Source: Marinobacter sp. (lineage in GTDB: Bacteria > Pseudomonadota > Gammaproteobacteria > Pseudomonadales > Oleiphilaceae). Taken from it: DNA of 64,000 nt. The DNA is taken from NCBI GenBank assembly GCA_022565395.1, contig JAIUMV010000006.1, positions 1-64,000 of the forward strand, given 5' to 3'. This document shows positions 17,889-25,830 of this stretch, in pieces (the first letter of the stretch is position 1; each line of letters opens with the position of its first letter). The notes beneath the pieces are model-generated. The model was given only the letters and a program-made list of their open reading frames with translations. It was not told the origin of the DNA and did not search any database. The position numbers were made by a program, and so were the translations under genes.

Positions 17889-17946
17889 GCTATCTTTCCT
17901 GGCGTTATGCTTAGTTGTTATGCCGGAGGACAGCATGTCCTCCGGT

Positions 17947-18774
17947 TCAGTCTAGAAAAAGGTCCGGCAGCAGGGGCTTATCGCCTGGCGTATGGCGATA
18001 GTGCTCAAAGTCTGTTACCCCGGCCTGCCGCAGTACGTCTTCGTCAATCAGTGCCTGGCCCGTCAGACTGGTGCCGGGCTGACGCAGTATTTCGACGGCG
18101 GCATCGGCCATAATGGCCGGTATACGCCCCTGTTGCATTAATTGTGTGCCGCCTACCTCAAATTCAATGGCGGCGGTGGCAATAATGGTTTTGGGCCACA
18201 GGGCGTTTACGGCGATGCCGTAGCGCCTGAACTCTTCCGCCATGCCCAGGGTCAGCATGGTCATGGCGTATTTTGTCGTGGTATACGGCCCATACTGGGC
18301 AAACCACTTGGGCTGCAGGTTCAGTGGTGGCGACAGGCTGAGGATATGCGGGTTAGTGCTCTCCTTCAGCCAGGGTAGTGCAGCCTGACTGCACAGCATC
18401 ACCGCCCTGGGGTTAACCTGGTACATCAGGTCATACCGGTTAACCGGCAGCTTTTCCACTCCCTGCAGACGAATAGCCCCCGCATTGTTGATCAGTACAT
18501 CAATGCCGCCAAAGTGCTCGGCGGCAGTGGTCATGCATTGCTGAACCTGGGCTTCGTCGCGCACATCCAACACCACCGGCAGTGCTCTGGCGCCAAGTGC
18601 TTCAACCTCTGCAGCCACGGAGTGAATGGTACCGGGCAGCTTGGGGTGCGGCTGGTCCGACTTGGCCGCGATAACAATATTGGCGCCCTCACGGGCACAG
18701 GCCAGGGCGATTTCCCGGCCAATGCCACGGCTGGCGCCGGTGATAACGACAGTCCTGCCTCGCAAATTGGTCAT
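17947..18774 (-). CDS. atuG: Short-chain dehydrogenase (AtuG, HSDL2-like)
   Basis: A 275-residue SDR with the cofactor motif TGASRGIG at residues 13-20, NNAG near residue 90, and a catalytic YxxxK (YTTTK) about residue 160. The overall sequence, with KSDQPHPKLPGTIHSVA after the first strand pair, resembles the HSDL2-like subgroup. It overlaps atuF by an ATGA, so it is translationally coupled to the carboxylase subunit. The proposed role is oxidation of terpene alcohol or hydroxyacyl intermediates; direct biochemical evidence for AtuG is limited. Confidence 0.88.
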   Translation of the reverse strand: MTNLRGRTVVITGASRGIGREIALACAREGANIVIAAKSDQPHPKLPGTIHSVAAEVEALGARALPVVLDVRDEAQVQQCMTTAAEHFGGIDVLINNAGAIRLQGVEKLPVNRYDLMYQVNPRAVMLCSQAALPWLKESTNPHILSLSPPLNLQPKWFAQYGPYTTTKYAMTMLTLGMAEEFRRYGIAVNALWPKTIIATAAIEFEVGGTQLMQQGRIPAIMADAAVEILRQPGTSLTGQALIDEDVLRQAGVTDFEHYRHTPGDKPLLPDLFLD

Positions 18775-20753
18775 GCACTTGCCTCCTGGCCATCGTTGGT
18801 GTCTTCAGGTTCGATTTCCACCAATAACTGGTGGCGCTTGACTTGCTGCCCTTGACTGATGTGAATGGCGCGTACTGTACCGTTACAGTCGGCCTTGATG
18901 GGGTGCTCCATTTTCATGGCTTCCAGGATGACCAGGGTGTCACCCTGCTGTACCTGGGCACCTTCGCCCACCAATACATCGGTAATGGCGCCATCCATGG
19001 AGGCTTTAAGCGTACCTGAGCCGGCGCCACCCAGATCGCCCGCAGGGGCATGGGTCATGTCGGCAATCACCAGGGACCGTTTTTGCGCCTGCAAATATAG
19101 GTGATTCCCCTGCCGGTGATATTGGCAAGTCTGACGTATGCCGTTGTCGATATAGCATAGCTGGTCGTCGGAGGCCTGCAGCAGCTGGATTTCTGCGCGC
19201 TCCTCACCCTTGGTCACCCTCAGGTTCACGCCATCATAGGTCACCAGTATGCCGTGCTTGCTGCCACTGCTCTCAAGTGTCAGTGAGACCGGGCTGGGCA
19301 AGCTGTTACTCCAGCGCGGCTGATGCTGGCGACCGTCCTGGCCGAGGATGGCCGCAGCCAGGGCCAGATCCGTTAATCCCGGCTGAGCCGGCTTGAGGCT
19401 TTCATCGTCGGCGAAGGCAGTGTCGAGGAACGCGGTGGTGGCCTCACCGGCCGCAAAGCTCGGGTGCGCAATGATGCGACTGAGAAAATGCCGGTTGGTG
19501 GTGACGCCAAAGACAACGGTCTCCTCCAGTGCTCGCAACAGACGGCGGCGGGCCTCTTCCCGATCAGCACCGAAGGCGATCACTTTGGCCAGCATGGGGT
19601 CATAGAAGGGACTGACCGTGTCGCCGGCTTCCACGCCGTTGTCATAGCGGATGCCATCGCCTTCTGCCGGTTGGAATGCCAGCAACTGGCCGGTCTGCGG
19701 GGTGAAGTTCTCAGCCGGGTCTTCTGCATATAGCCGCACTTCGATGGCGTGGCCATTGAGGTCAATATCCTGCTGACGCAGGGGCAGCGGGCGCCCTGCG
19801 GCTACCTGAATCTGCCAGGCCACCAGATCCTGGCCGGTGATCAGCTCAGTGACCGGGTGCTCTACCTGCAGGCGGGTGTTCATTTCCAGGAAGTAGAAAT
19901 TACGGTCCTTGTCTACAAGAAACTCCACTGTGCCAGCACCGCGGTAGTCACAGGCCAGTGCGGCTTTCACCGCTGCCTCGCCCATGGCCTCGCGCAGCTC
20001 CTGGGTCATGAAGGGGGAGGGCGCCTCCTCGACCACCTTCTGATGGCGACGCTGGATGGAGCAGTCCCGTTCACCCAGGTAAACGGCGTTGCCGTGGCTG
20101 TCAGCGAATACCTGAATCTCGATATGGCGGGGCTCGATGATTGCCTTTTCCAGGATCAGCTCGTCATCACCAAAGCCGGTCAGGGCCTCAGAGCGGGCGC
20201 GCTTGATTTCTGCGGCCAGGTGCTTGGGATCGTGCACCAGCCGCATACCCCGGCCGCCCCCCCCGGCAGAGGCTTTCACCATCAGCGGGAAGCCAATATC
20301 CTGGGCGGCGGCAATCAGCGCCTCGTCGGTGGCATTCCCTTCCTCAAACCCGGGTACCACAGGGACGCCCGCCTCCTGCATGGCGATTTTGGAACGTCGC
20401 TTACTCCCCATCAGCTCGATAGCACCGGTGGGAGGGCCGATAAAGACGATGCCGGCCTCTTCACAGCGGTTGGCAAAACCGGCGTTCTCAGACAGGAAAC
20501 CATAGCCCGGGTGCACGGCATCGGCACCGGTACGGGTGATGGCGTCCATGATGGCCCCCTGGTTCAGGTAGGACGCAGATACGGCGGCGGGACCGATATG
20601 CACGGCTTCATCCGCTTCCCGGACATGCATGGCATTGGCGTCTGCGTCGCTGTACACAGCGACCGTTCGGTAACCGAGGCTGCGGGCGGTACGAATGACC
20701 CGGACAGCAATTTCACCGCGGTTGGCAATCAGAATCTTACTGAGTGTTTTCAT
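18771..20753 (-). CDS. atuF: Geranyl-CoA carboxylase alpha (biotin carboxylase/carrier) subunit
   Basis: This 660-residue protein has a biotin-carboxylase N-terminal part (KILIANRGEIAVRVIRTAR, the ATP-grasp loop KASAGGGGRGM, RDCSIQRRHQKV, EMNTRLQVEHPVTE) and a C-terminal biotinyl domain with the acceptor lysine in EAMKMEH. It carboxylates biotin for the AtuC transferase, which carboxylates geranyl-CoA at its gamma-methyl group. CAGGAG lies seven bases before the ATG at 20753, four bases after atuE ends. Sequence alone does not exclude a methylcrotonyl-CoA carboxylase; the cluster context decides for AtuF. Confidence 0.92.
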   Translation of the reverse strand: MKTLSKILIANRGEIAVRVIRTARSLGYRTVAVYSDADANAMHVREADEAVHIGPAAVSASYLNQGAIMDAITRTGADAVHPGYGFLSENAGFANRCEEAGIVFIGPPTGAIELMGSKRRSKIAMQEAGVPVVPGFEEGNATDEALIAAAQDIGFPLMVKASAGGGGRGMRLVHDPKHLAAEIKRARSEALTGFGDDELILEKAIIEPRHIEIQVFADSHGNAVYLGERDCSIQRRHQKVVEEAPSPFMTQELREAMGEAAVKAALACDYRGAGTVEFLVDKDRNFYFLEMNTRLQVEHPVTELITGQDLVAWQIQVAAGRPLPLRQQDIDLNGHAIEVRLYAEDPAENFTPQTGQLLAFQPAEGDGIRYDNGVEAGDTVSPFYDPMLAKVIAFGADREEARRRLLRALEETVVFGVTTNRHFLSRIIAHPSFAAGEATTAFLDTAFADDESLKPAQPGLTDLALAAAILGQDGRQHQPRWSNSLPSPVSLTLESSGSKHGILVTYDGVNLRVTKGEERAEIQLLQASDDQLCYIDNGIRQTCQYHRQGNHLYLQAQKRSLVIADMTHAPAGDLGGAGSGTLKASMDGAITDVLVGEGAQVQQGDTLVILEAMKMEHPIKADCNGTVRAIHISQGQQVKRHQLLVEIEPEDTNDGQEASA

Positions 20754-20757
20754 GTGG

Positions 20758-21591
20758 TTACTCCTGGGCGTCACCGACGGTGGCCCATGCGGGCGGGCGT
20801 TTCTGCATAAAGGCCATGGTGCCTTCGGCGCCTTCTTTACTGCGGATTGCGTTGGCAAACTGGGCGGCAGCGTCATCCAGCAGGCTGCCCATGGGTTCGT
20901 GACCCACCCGATGCAACAGCGTTTTGGTGACGGCCGTGGCATGGGGAGCACACAGGCGTACCTGAGCGATGGCGGCTTCCAGGGCGGCTTCAAGGCTGGC
21001 TTCGTCGTCGCAAACCTGATGTACAACGCCCAGTCTGGCGGCCTCGTGGCCGTCAAATTTCATGCCGAACAGGGCAATGCGGCGGGCCTGGGTGAGGCCG
21101 ATACGCTCCACGACAAAGGGGGCGATCTGGGCGGGGATGACCCCCAGGCCGGTTTCCGGCAGGGCGAAACGGGCATTGTCCCGGGCAATGGCCAGGTCAG
21201 ACACACAGGCCAGCCCGAAACCGCCGCCCATGACAGCGCCTTCCAGCACCGCAATTACCACTTTGCTGGAGCGGTTCAGCTGTTCAATCATGTGACCAAA
21301 GGCCCGGTTCAATTGGTAGAACGGGTCATCCTTGCCTGTACCGGCCGGTTTGCCTCGAGCACCCGCCATGTCTTTGATGTCACCGCCGGCGCAAAAATGG
21401 CCACCCGCGCCCCTGAGAACAACAGCTCGAATACTCTCGTCCTCCTCCAGCGCAGTGAACAGAGCTGACAGTTCCGCCACCATCTGCAGGCTCATGGCGT
21501 TACGGGACTCTGGCCGGTTCAGAGTGACATAGAGAACGGGTGTTCTGGCTTCAAGAGCCAGGGTTTCACATTGGGGTAGCGCTTTGGTCAT
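20758..21591 (-). CDS. atuE: Isohexenylglutaconyl-CoA hydratase (enoyl-CoA hydratase family)
   Basis: A 277-residue crotonase-fold protein: LNRPESRNAMSLQM, the oxyanion-hole segment GGHFCAGGDIKDM, VLEGAVMGGGFGLACVSDLAIA and PETGLGVIPAQ appear in order, the last carrying the usual catalytic glutamate region. In the acyclic terpene pathway this enzyme hydrates isohexenylglutaconyl-CoA. It is followed four bases later by atuF. It is separated from upstream atuD by a 389-base gap with two palindromic repeats, so it may have its own promoter or rely on readthrough. Confidence 0.9.
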   Translation of the reverse strand: MTKALPQCETLALEARTPVLYVTLNRPESRNAMSLQMVAELSALFTALEEDESIRAVVLRGAGGHFCAGGDIKDMAGARGKPAGTGKDDPFYQLNRAFGHMIEQLNRSSKVVIAVLEGAVMGGGFGLACVSDLAIARDNARFALPETGLGVIPAQIAPFVVERIGLTQARRIALFGMKFDGHEAARLGVVHQVCDDEASLEAALEAAIAQVRLCAPHATAVTKTLLHRVGHEPMGSLLDDAAAQFANAIRSKEGAEGTMAFMQKRPPAWATVGDAQE

Positions 21592-21640
21592 TGCTCTTAC
21601 TCCAGCGAATTTTGTTGTGGGCTGTCTAGTTAGGGGGGGC

Positions 21641-21746
21641 GGCTAGTCTGGAGGGGCTGTCCGGGACACGCCGTAAATACATCCCTGTAGGCTCGGATGC
21701 GGCATCCATGCCGCATACGGTCCCGGACAGCCCCTCCAGACCAGCC
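21641..21746. repeat. Palindromic intergenic repeat, copy 1 (between atuE and atuD)
   Basis: Arms at 21641-21667 and 21720-21746 (27 bases each) are reverse complements with one mismatch. The core holds CGCCGTAAATACATCCCTGT and a second perfect hairpin, ATGCGGCAT-CC-ATGCCGCAT, at 21697-21716. The outer arms and the inner hairpin could together extrude as a branched structure. No convincing protein is encoded. It is related to the next element in inverse orientation and fills much of the 21592-21980 gap, where I see no gene. Confidence 0.8.
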
Positions 21747-21849
21747 TTTGCTGGCTTGGTGCAACGAGCCCACCCCCTAAAGACAGACTTGAAGAGCATA
21801 GAGGGCTTAGGGTTTAAACGTTGCGTGCTGCAAGGTGTCCGCGCCATCG

Positions 21850-21950
21850 TTCGGGTGGACGGTTACAGGACCGTCTGCAGCCATGGATGGCTGCAGTCGA
21901 GCCCTCCAGGGACGGATTCACGCGGCGTGTCCTGTAACCGTCTACCCGGA
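21850..21950. repeat. Palindromic intergenic repeat, copy 2 (inverse orientation)
   Basis: Arms at 21850-21871 and 21929-21950 (22 bases) are reverse complements with two mismatches. The core has the inner hairpin CTGCAGCCAT-GG-ATGGCTGCAG (21874-21895). Read on the minus strand, its core (ACGCCG...ATCCGTCCCTGGAGGGCTCG, then the hairpin and ACGGTCC) follows the same layout as copy 1, so the two are diverged members of one family in opposite orientation. Confidence 0.75.
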
Positions 21951-21980
21951 CCATGAGGCCGGTAGCGCCCCAATCCCAAC

Positions 21981-23141
21981 TCAGTCTTTTTTCTTGCCGG
22001 GCAATGTGCCCATCAGCTTGCAGATAATGCCCAGCATGATTTCATCGGCGCCGCCGCCAATGGAGACCAGCCGCACATCACGGTAAGCCCGTGCCAGCGG
22101 GTTTTCCCACATGTAGCCCATGCCGCCCCAGTACTGCAGGCAGGCGTCAGTCACCTCGCGGCCCAGGCGGCCAGCTTTCAGTTTTGCCATGGACGCCAGT
22201 TTGGTGATGTCCTTGCCTTCAATGTGCAGCTCGCAGGCCTGATAGGTCAGGGCACGGAGGGCTTCAACTTCGGTTTGCAGTTCAGCCAGACGGAAGTGAA
22301 TCACCTGATTGTCGATCAGGGCATTGCCGAAGGTTTTGCGCTCACGGCAGTACTCAATGGTCTGGTCGATGCAGGTTTCCAGCGCCTTAATCACGTTGGC
22401 GGCGCCCCACAGGCGCTCTTCCTGGAACTGCAGCATCTGCATCATGAAACCCATGCCTTCAGCGCCAATCCGGTTGCGCTGGGGAACACGCACGTCATCA
22501 AAGAAAATCTGTGCGGTTTCCGACGAGCGCATCCCCAGCTTGTCCAGATGCAGGGACTTGCTGATACCCGGAGTATTCATCGGCACCATGATCAGAGACT
22601 TGTTCTTGTGGGGCTTGTCGTCTGAGGTATTGGCCAGCAGGCACATGAAATCGGCGCTGGGGGAGTTGGTGATCCACATTTTGGAGCCGTTGATGACATA
22701 GTCATCGCCGTCCTTGCGGGCGGTGGTTTTCATGCCTGCGACATCAGAGCCTGCACCCACTTCGCTGACACCGATACAGCCGACCATTTCACCGGTAATG
22801 GACGGTGCCAGGAACTCGCGCTTCAGTTCATCGGAACCGAAGCGGGCCAGGGCCGGGGTACACATGTCAGTCTGCACACCAATGGCCAGAGGCACGCCGC
22901 CACACTTGGCAGTACCGAATTCTTCAGCAGCCACCAGGTTGTAGCTGTAGTCCAGGCCCATGCCGCCATATTCTTCAGGCTTCTGGATACCCAGCAGCCC
23001 GAGGTCACCCGCCTTACGGAACAGCTCATGAATCGGGAAACGGCCTTCTTTCTCCCATTCGTCGCAATAAGGATTGATCTCCTTCTCAACGAAATCACGA
23101 ACGGTCTTACGCAGGGCATTATGTTCAGCAGTAAACTTCAT
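21981..23141 (-). CDS. atuD: Citronellyl-CoA dehydrogenase-like acyl-CoA dehydrogenase
   Basis: This 386-residue flavoenzyme has the acyl-CoA dehydrogenase layout: an N-terminal helical domain (LRKTVRDFVEKEINPY), the FAD-binding signature CIGVSEVGAGSDVAGMKTTA, WITNSPSADF, and the C-terminal helical domain with LQYWGGMGYMWENPLARAYRDVRL. In the terpene pathway it oxidises citronellyl-CoA to geranyl-CoA. Atu-type assignment rests on gene order. It is bracketed by two unrelated intergenic repeat families, unlike its tightly packed neighbours. Confidence 0.92.
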   Translation of the reverse strand: MKFTAEHNALRKTVRDFVEKEINPYCDEWEKEGRFPIHELFRKAGDLGLLGIQKPEEYGGMGLDYSYNLVAAEEFGTAKCGGVPLAIGVQTDMCTPALARFGSDELKREFLAPSITGEMVGCIGVSEVGAGSDVAGMKTTARKDGDDYVINGSKMWITNSPSADFMCLLANTSDDKPHKNKSLIMVPMNTPGISKSLHLDKLGMRSSETAQIFFDDVRVPQRNRIGAEGMGFMMQMLQFQEERLWGAANVIKALETCIDQTIEYCRERKTFGNALIDNQVIHFRLAELQTEVEALRALTYQACELHIEGKDITKLASMAKLKAGRLGREVTDACLQYWGGMGYMWENPLARAYRDVRLVSIGGGADEIMLGIICKLMGTLPGKKKD

Positions 23142-23162
23142 TGGTTGTCTCCATTTTGATTA

Positions 23163-23311
23163 GCCGCGGAATCCACGGAATCCACGGAAAAACACATACA
23201 AAACAACAGATTAAAGTCATTCATCTTTTGTCCGTGTCAGTCCGTGTCGTCCGTGGCTAATATTTTTGGTTTTTTAAGTTATTTTTCCGCGCGTTCCGTG
23301 GATTCCGCGGC
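23163..23311. repeat. Nested palindromic intergenic repeat (between atuD and atuC)
   Basis: Outer arms at 23163-23189 and 23285-23311 both begin or end with GCCGCGGAATCCACGGAA and its complement, with a few mismatches. Inside, 23229-23257 carries three spaced copies of GTCCGTG. The same outer arms and the same triple GTCCGTG segment occur at 46048-46219, so this is a dispersed repeat family. Here the matching inner left arm is missing, replaced by an A-rich stretch. It is followed by the atuD ribosome site. Confidence 0.75.
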
Positions 23312-23324
23312 AAAAAATCAGTAA

Positions 23325-24941
23325 TCAGAACCGCGCCACACCATAGGTGATCGGGCGCAGCGGTCGTTGTTCGGCTTCCTTACAGGTGGATAACAGCTCC
23401 GCCAATACCCGGCGGGTATCCCGCGGGTCGATGAGGCCGTCATCCCAGAGTCGTGCTGTACCAAACAGGGCGGTTGAGCCGTCCTCCAGTTTTTTTGCAG
23501 TGGCCTGTTCCAGGAAATCCAGGGTTTTCGGGTCAGGCTCTACGCCGCTGCGGCGCTGTTTCTCTTCCGCCACAATCCGCATGACCTTGCCCGCCTGGGC
23601 CGGGCCCATAACGGCGGTGCGGCTATTGGGCCAGGCGAAGATGAAGCGAGGGTCAAGGCCACGGCCACACATGGCATAGTTGCCCGCACCGTAGGAGCCG
23701 CCGATGACAATAGAGATTTTCGGTACCCGCGTGTTGGCGACGGCCTGAATCATCTTGGAACCGTGTTTGATGATGCCGTTCTGCTCAGAGTGGGTGCCCA
23801 CCATAAAGCCGGTGGTGTTGTGCAGGAACAGCAGAGGCGTGCCGGCCTGGTCACACAGCTGAATAAACTGGGCTGCCTTGGTGGCACCTGCCGGGGTGAT
23901 CGGACCGTTGTTGCCAATAATGCCTACACGGGTGCCGCAGATACGGATGAAGCCGCACACGGTCTGGTCGTCATAGACGGGTTTGAAGTCCATGAAGCGG
24001 GAGCCGTCGGCAATACGGGCGAGTATTTCCCGCACGTCGTAAGGCTTCTTGGGATCAGAAGGCACTACGCCGAGCAGTTCTTCGGCCGGGTAGAGGGGCT
24101 CCTCCCAGGTTTCCGTATGACTGACCGGCAGGTGCTCGTTCCAGCTCAGAGAGGACATGACCTCCCGGGCCAGTCGGATACCATCGGCGTCGTCGGCGGC
24201 CAGATACTCGGCGGTACCCGCGACTTGTGCATGCATCTCCGCGCCGCCCAGCTCTTCGTCTGTGGCCACCTCACCGGTGGCCGCTTTCAGCAACGGTGGC
24301 CCTGCCAGGAACATCTTGGCTTTGCCTTTGACGGCGATGACGTAATCAGACAGGCCGGGCTGATAGGCGCCGCCGGCGGTAGCATTGCCGTGTACTACCG
24401 TGACCTGCGGAATACCCGCTGCCGACATGCGTGCCTGGTTGGCGAAGCCTCGCGCACCCAGGACAAAAATATCGGTGGCGTAATTCAGGTTGGCGCCGCC
24501 ACTTTCTGACAAGGAGACCACCGGCAGCTTGTTTTCCATGGCGATCTGCTGCAGCCGCAGGGTCTTGTCCAGACCGGCCGGGGTAATGGTGCCGCCTTTG
24601 ATGGCGCTGTTGCTGGCAACGACCAGACAACGGATGCCGGCCACCTTGCCGATGCCGGCAATGATGCCACCGCCGGCCATACTGCCGTCCTTGTCGTCGT
24701 GCATCTTGTAACCGGCCAGCGAGCAAAGCTCCAGAAACGGGCTGTCACTGTCCAACAGATGGTTGATGCGCTCCCGGGGCAGTAGCTTGCCGCGCTTGGC
24801 GAATTTTTCCCGGGCGGACTCCGCCAGCTCAAGCACCTTGCGTTCAACGGTGCGGAACTGCTCGATATAGCCCTGCATCACTTCGACGTTGGCCTGGAAC
24901 TCCTCGGATTGAGGGTTCAGGGTGGATTCCAATGGTTGCAT
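23325..24941 (-). CDS. atuC: Geranyl-CoA carboxylase beta (carboxyltransferase) subunit
   Basis: A 538-residue acyl-CoA carboxyltransferase. It contains the N-terminal REKFAKRGKLLPRERINHLLD, the acyl-CoA-binding SESGGANL and ARMSAAGIPQVTVVHGNATAGGAY, and the C-terminal carboxybiotin-binding GGSYGAGNYAMCGRGLDPRFIFAWP motif. It pairs with AtuF; methylcrotonyl-CoA carboxylase beta (LiuB) is a close paralogue that cannot be excluded from sequence alone. It begins nine bases after the atuB stop, in the same operon. Confidence 0.92.
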   Translation of the reverse strand: MQPLESTLNPQSEEFQANVEVMQGYIEQFRTVERKVLELAESAREKFAKRGKLLPRERINHLLDSDSPFLELCSLAGYKMHDDKDGSMAGGGIIAGIGKVAGIRCLVVASNSAIKGGTITPAGLDKTLRLQQIAMENKLPVVSLSESGGANLNYATDIFVLGARGFANQARMSAAGIPQVTVVHGNATAGGAYQPGLSDYVIAVKGKAKMFLAGPPLLKAATGEVATDEELGGAEMHAQVAGTAEYLAADDADGIRLAREVMSSLSWNEHLPVSHTETWEEPLYPAEELLGVVPSDPKKPYDVREILARIADGSRFMDFKPVYDDQTVCGFIRICGTRVGIIGNNGPITPAGATKAAQFIQLCDQAGTPLLFLHNTTGFMVGTHSEQNGIIKHGSKMIQAVANTRVPKISIVIGGSYGAGNYAMCGRGLDPRFIFAWPNSRTAVMGPAQAGKVMRIVAEEKQRRSGVEPDPKTLDFLEQATAKKLEDGSTALFGTARLWDDGLIDPRDTRRVLAELLSTCKEAEQRPLRPITYGVARF

Positions 24942-24949
24942 GGGTTACC

Positions 24950-25816
24950 TCACTGATCGCTAAGCACCTTGGGGGTGCTGCTGCGGTGGAAACCATCAAA
25001 GGGTTCGTTGTTTTTGGCTTTCGGCAGTGGCCAGACACGGCCGCCCAGCGGGGCGCCGCCGTCGATGCGCAGGCAGTCGCCGCTGATGAAGGCAGCAGCC
25101 GGGCTGAGCAGAAAGCAGATAGCGCCGCTGACCTCGGCCTCGGTGCCCATGCGTTTGATGGGCACAGCTTCGCCCAGATTGCGAATCCACTGCTTCATGT
25201 TCTCCGGGTAGCTGTCCATGCCGCTGGAGGCAATCCAGCCAGGGGCCACAGCATTCACCCGGACACCGGAGCAGCCCCACTCAACCGCTGCCGTCTGGGT
25301 GAAGTTCACCATGCCTGCGCGGGCGGCACCGGAGTGGCCCATGCCTGGCATGCCACCCCACATGTCCGCCACGATGTTGACGATTGAGCCACCGTGTTTG
25401 GCCATGGATTGGGTGTAAGCCTCCCGCGCCATCAGGAAACCGCCGGTGAGGTTGGTGCGCACTACGGTTTCCCACCCCTTCTGGTTGATGCCCGTCAGGG
25501 GGGCAGGGAACTGGCCGCCCGCGTTGTTGACCAAACCATAGATGGGGCCGTGGTCAGTGATAATGGCTTTTACCGTGGCTTTGACGGCTTCTTCCTCACG
25601 GATGTCACAGGCATAGGCGCTTGCTGTGCCGCCGTCTTCAGCGATTTCCGCCAGTACCGCGTCGAGCTTTTCCTGTTTGCGTCCTACCAGTGCCACGGTT
25701 GCACCCAACGCGGCCAGCTCATGGGCCGTGCAGCGGCCAATGCCGGAACCGCCGCCAGTGACAATGATAGTTTTGCCCTCAAACAGACCGGGCTTGAATA
25801 CGGATTGGTAACTCAT
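24950..25816 (-). CDS. atuB: SDR-family protein (AtuB), catalytic tyrosine motif replaced
   Basis: This 288-residue SDR has the cofactor motif TGGGSGIGR (about residues 21-29) and NNAGGQFPAPL. Where a classical SDR has YxxxK, it has GHSGAARAGM, as in peroxisomal trans-2-enoyl-CoA reductase-type proteins, so it may be an enoyl-CoA reductase or a diverged member rather than an alcohol dehydrogenase. Its position between atuA and atuC matches atuB of Pseudomonas. Its exact step in the terpene pathway is not established. Confidence 0.88.
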   Translation of the reverse strand: MSYQSVFKPGLFEGKTIIVTGGGSGIGRCTAHELAALGATVALVGRKQEKLDAVLAEIAEDGGTASAYACDIREEEAVKATVKAIITDHGPIYGLVNNAGGQFPAPLTGINQKGWETVVRTNLTGGFLMAREAYTQSMAKHGGSIVNIVADMWGGMPGMGHSGAARAGMVNFTQTAAVEWGCSGVRVNAVAPGWIASSGMDSYPENMKQWIRNLGEAVPIKRMGTEAEVSGAICFLLSPAAAFISGDCLRIDGGAPLGGRVWPLPKAKNNEPFDGFHRSSTPKVLSDQ

Positions 25817-25830
25817 GGTCTGAAGTGTCC

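Noticed and set aside
18771-21056. N-terminal extension of the carboxylase alpha subunit into atuE
   Set aside because: The extra 101 residues are read from the atuE gene in another frame, and the ATG at 20753 has a good ribosome site and the family start.
21626-21847. Minus-strand frame of 73 residues in the atuE-atuD gap
   Set aside because: It is encoded by the palindromic repeat itself; the residues follow the repeat arms, there is no ribosome site, and such frames arise wherever this type of repeat is present.
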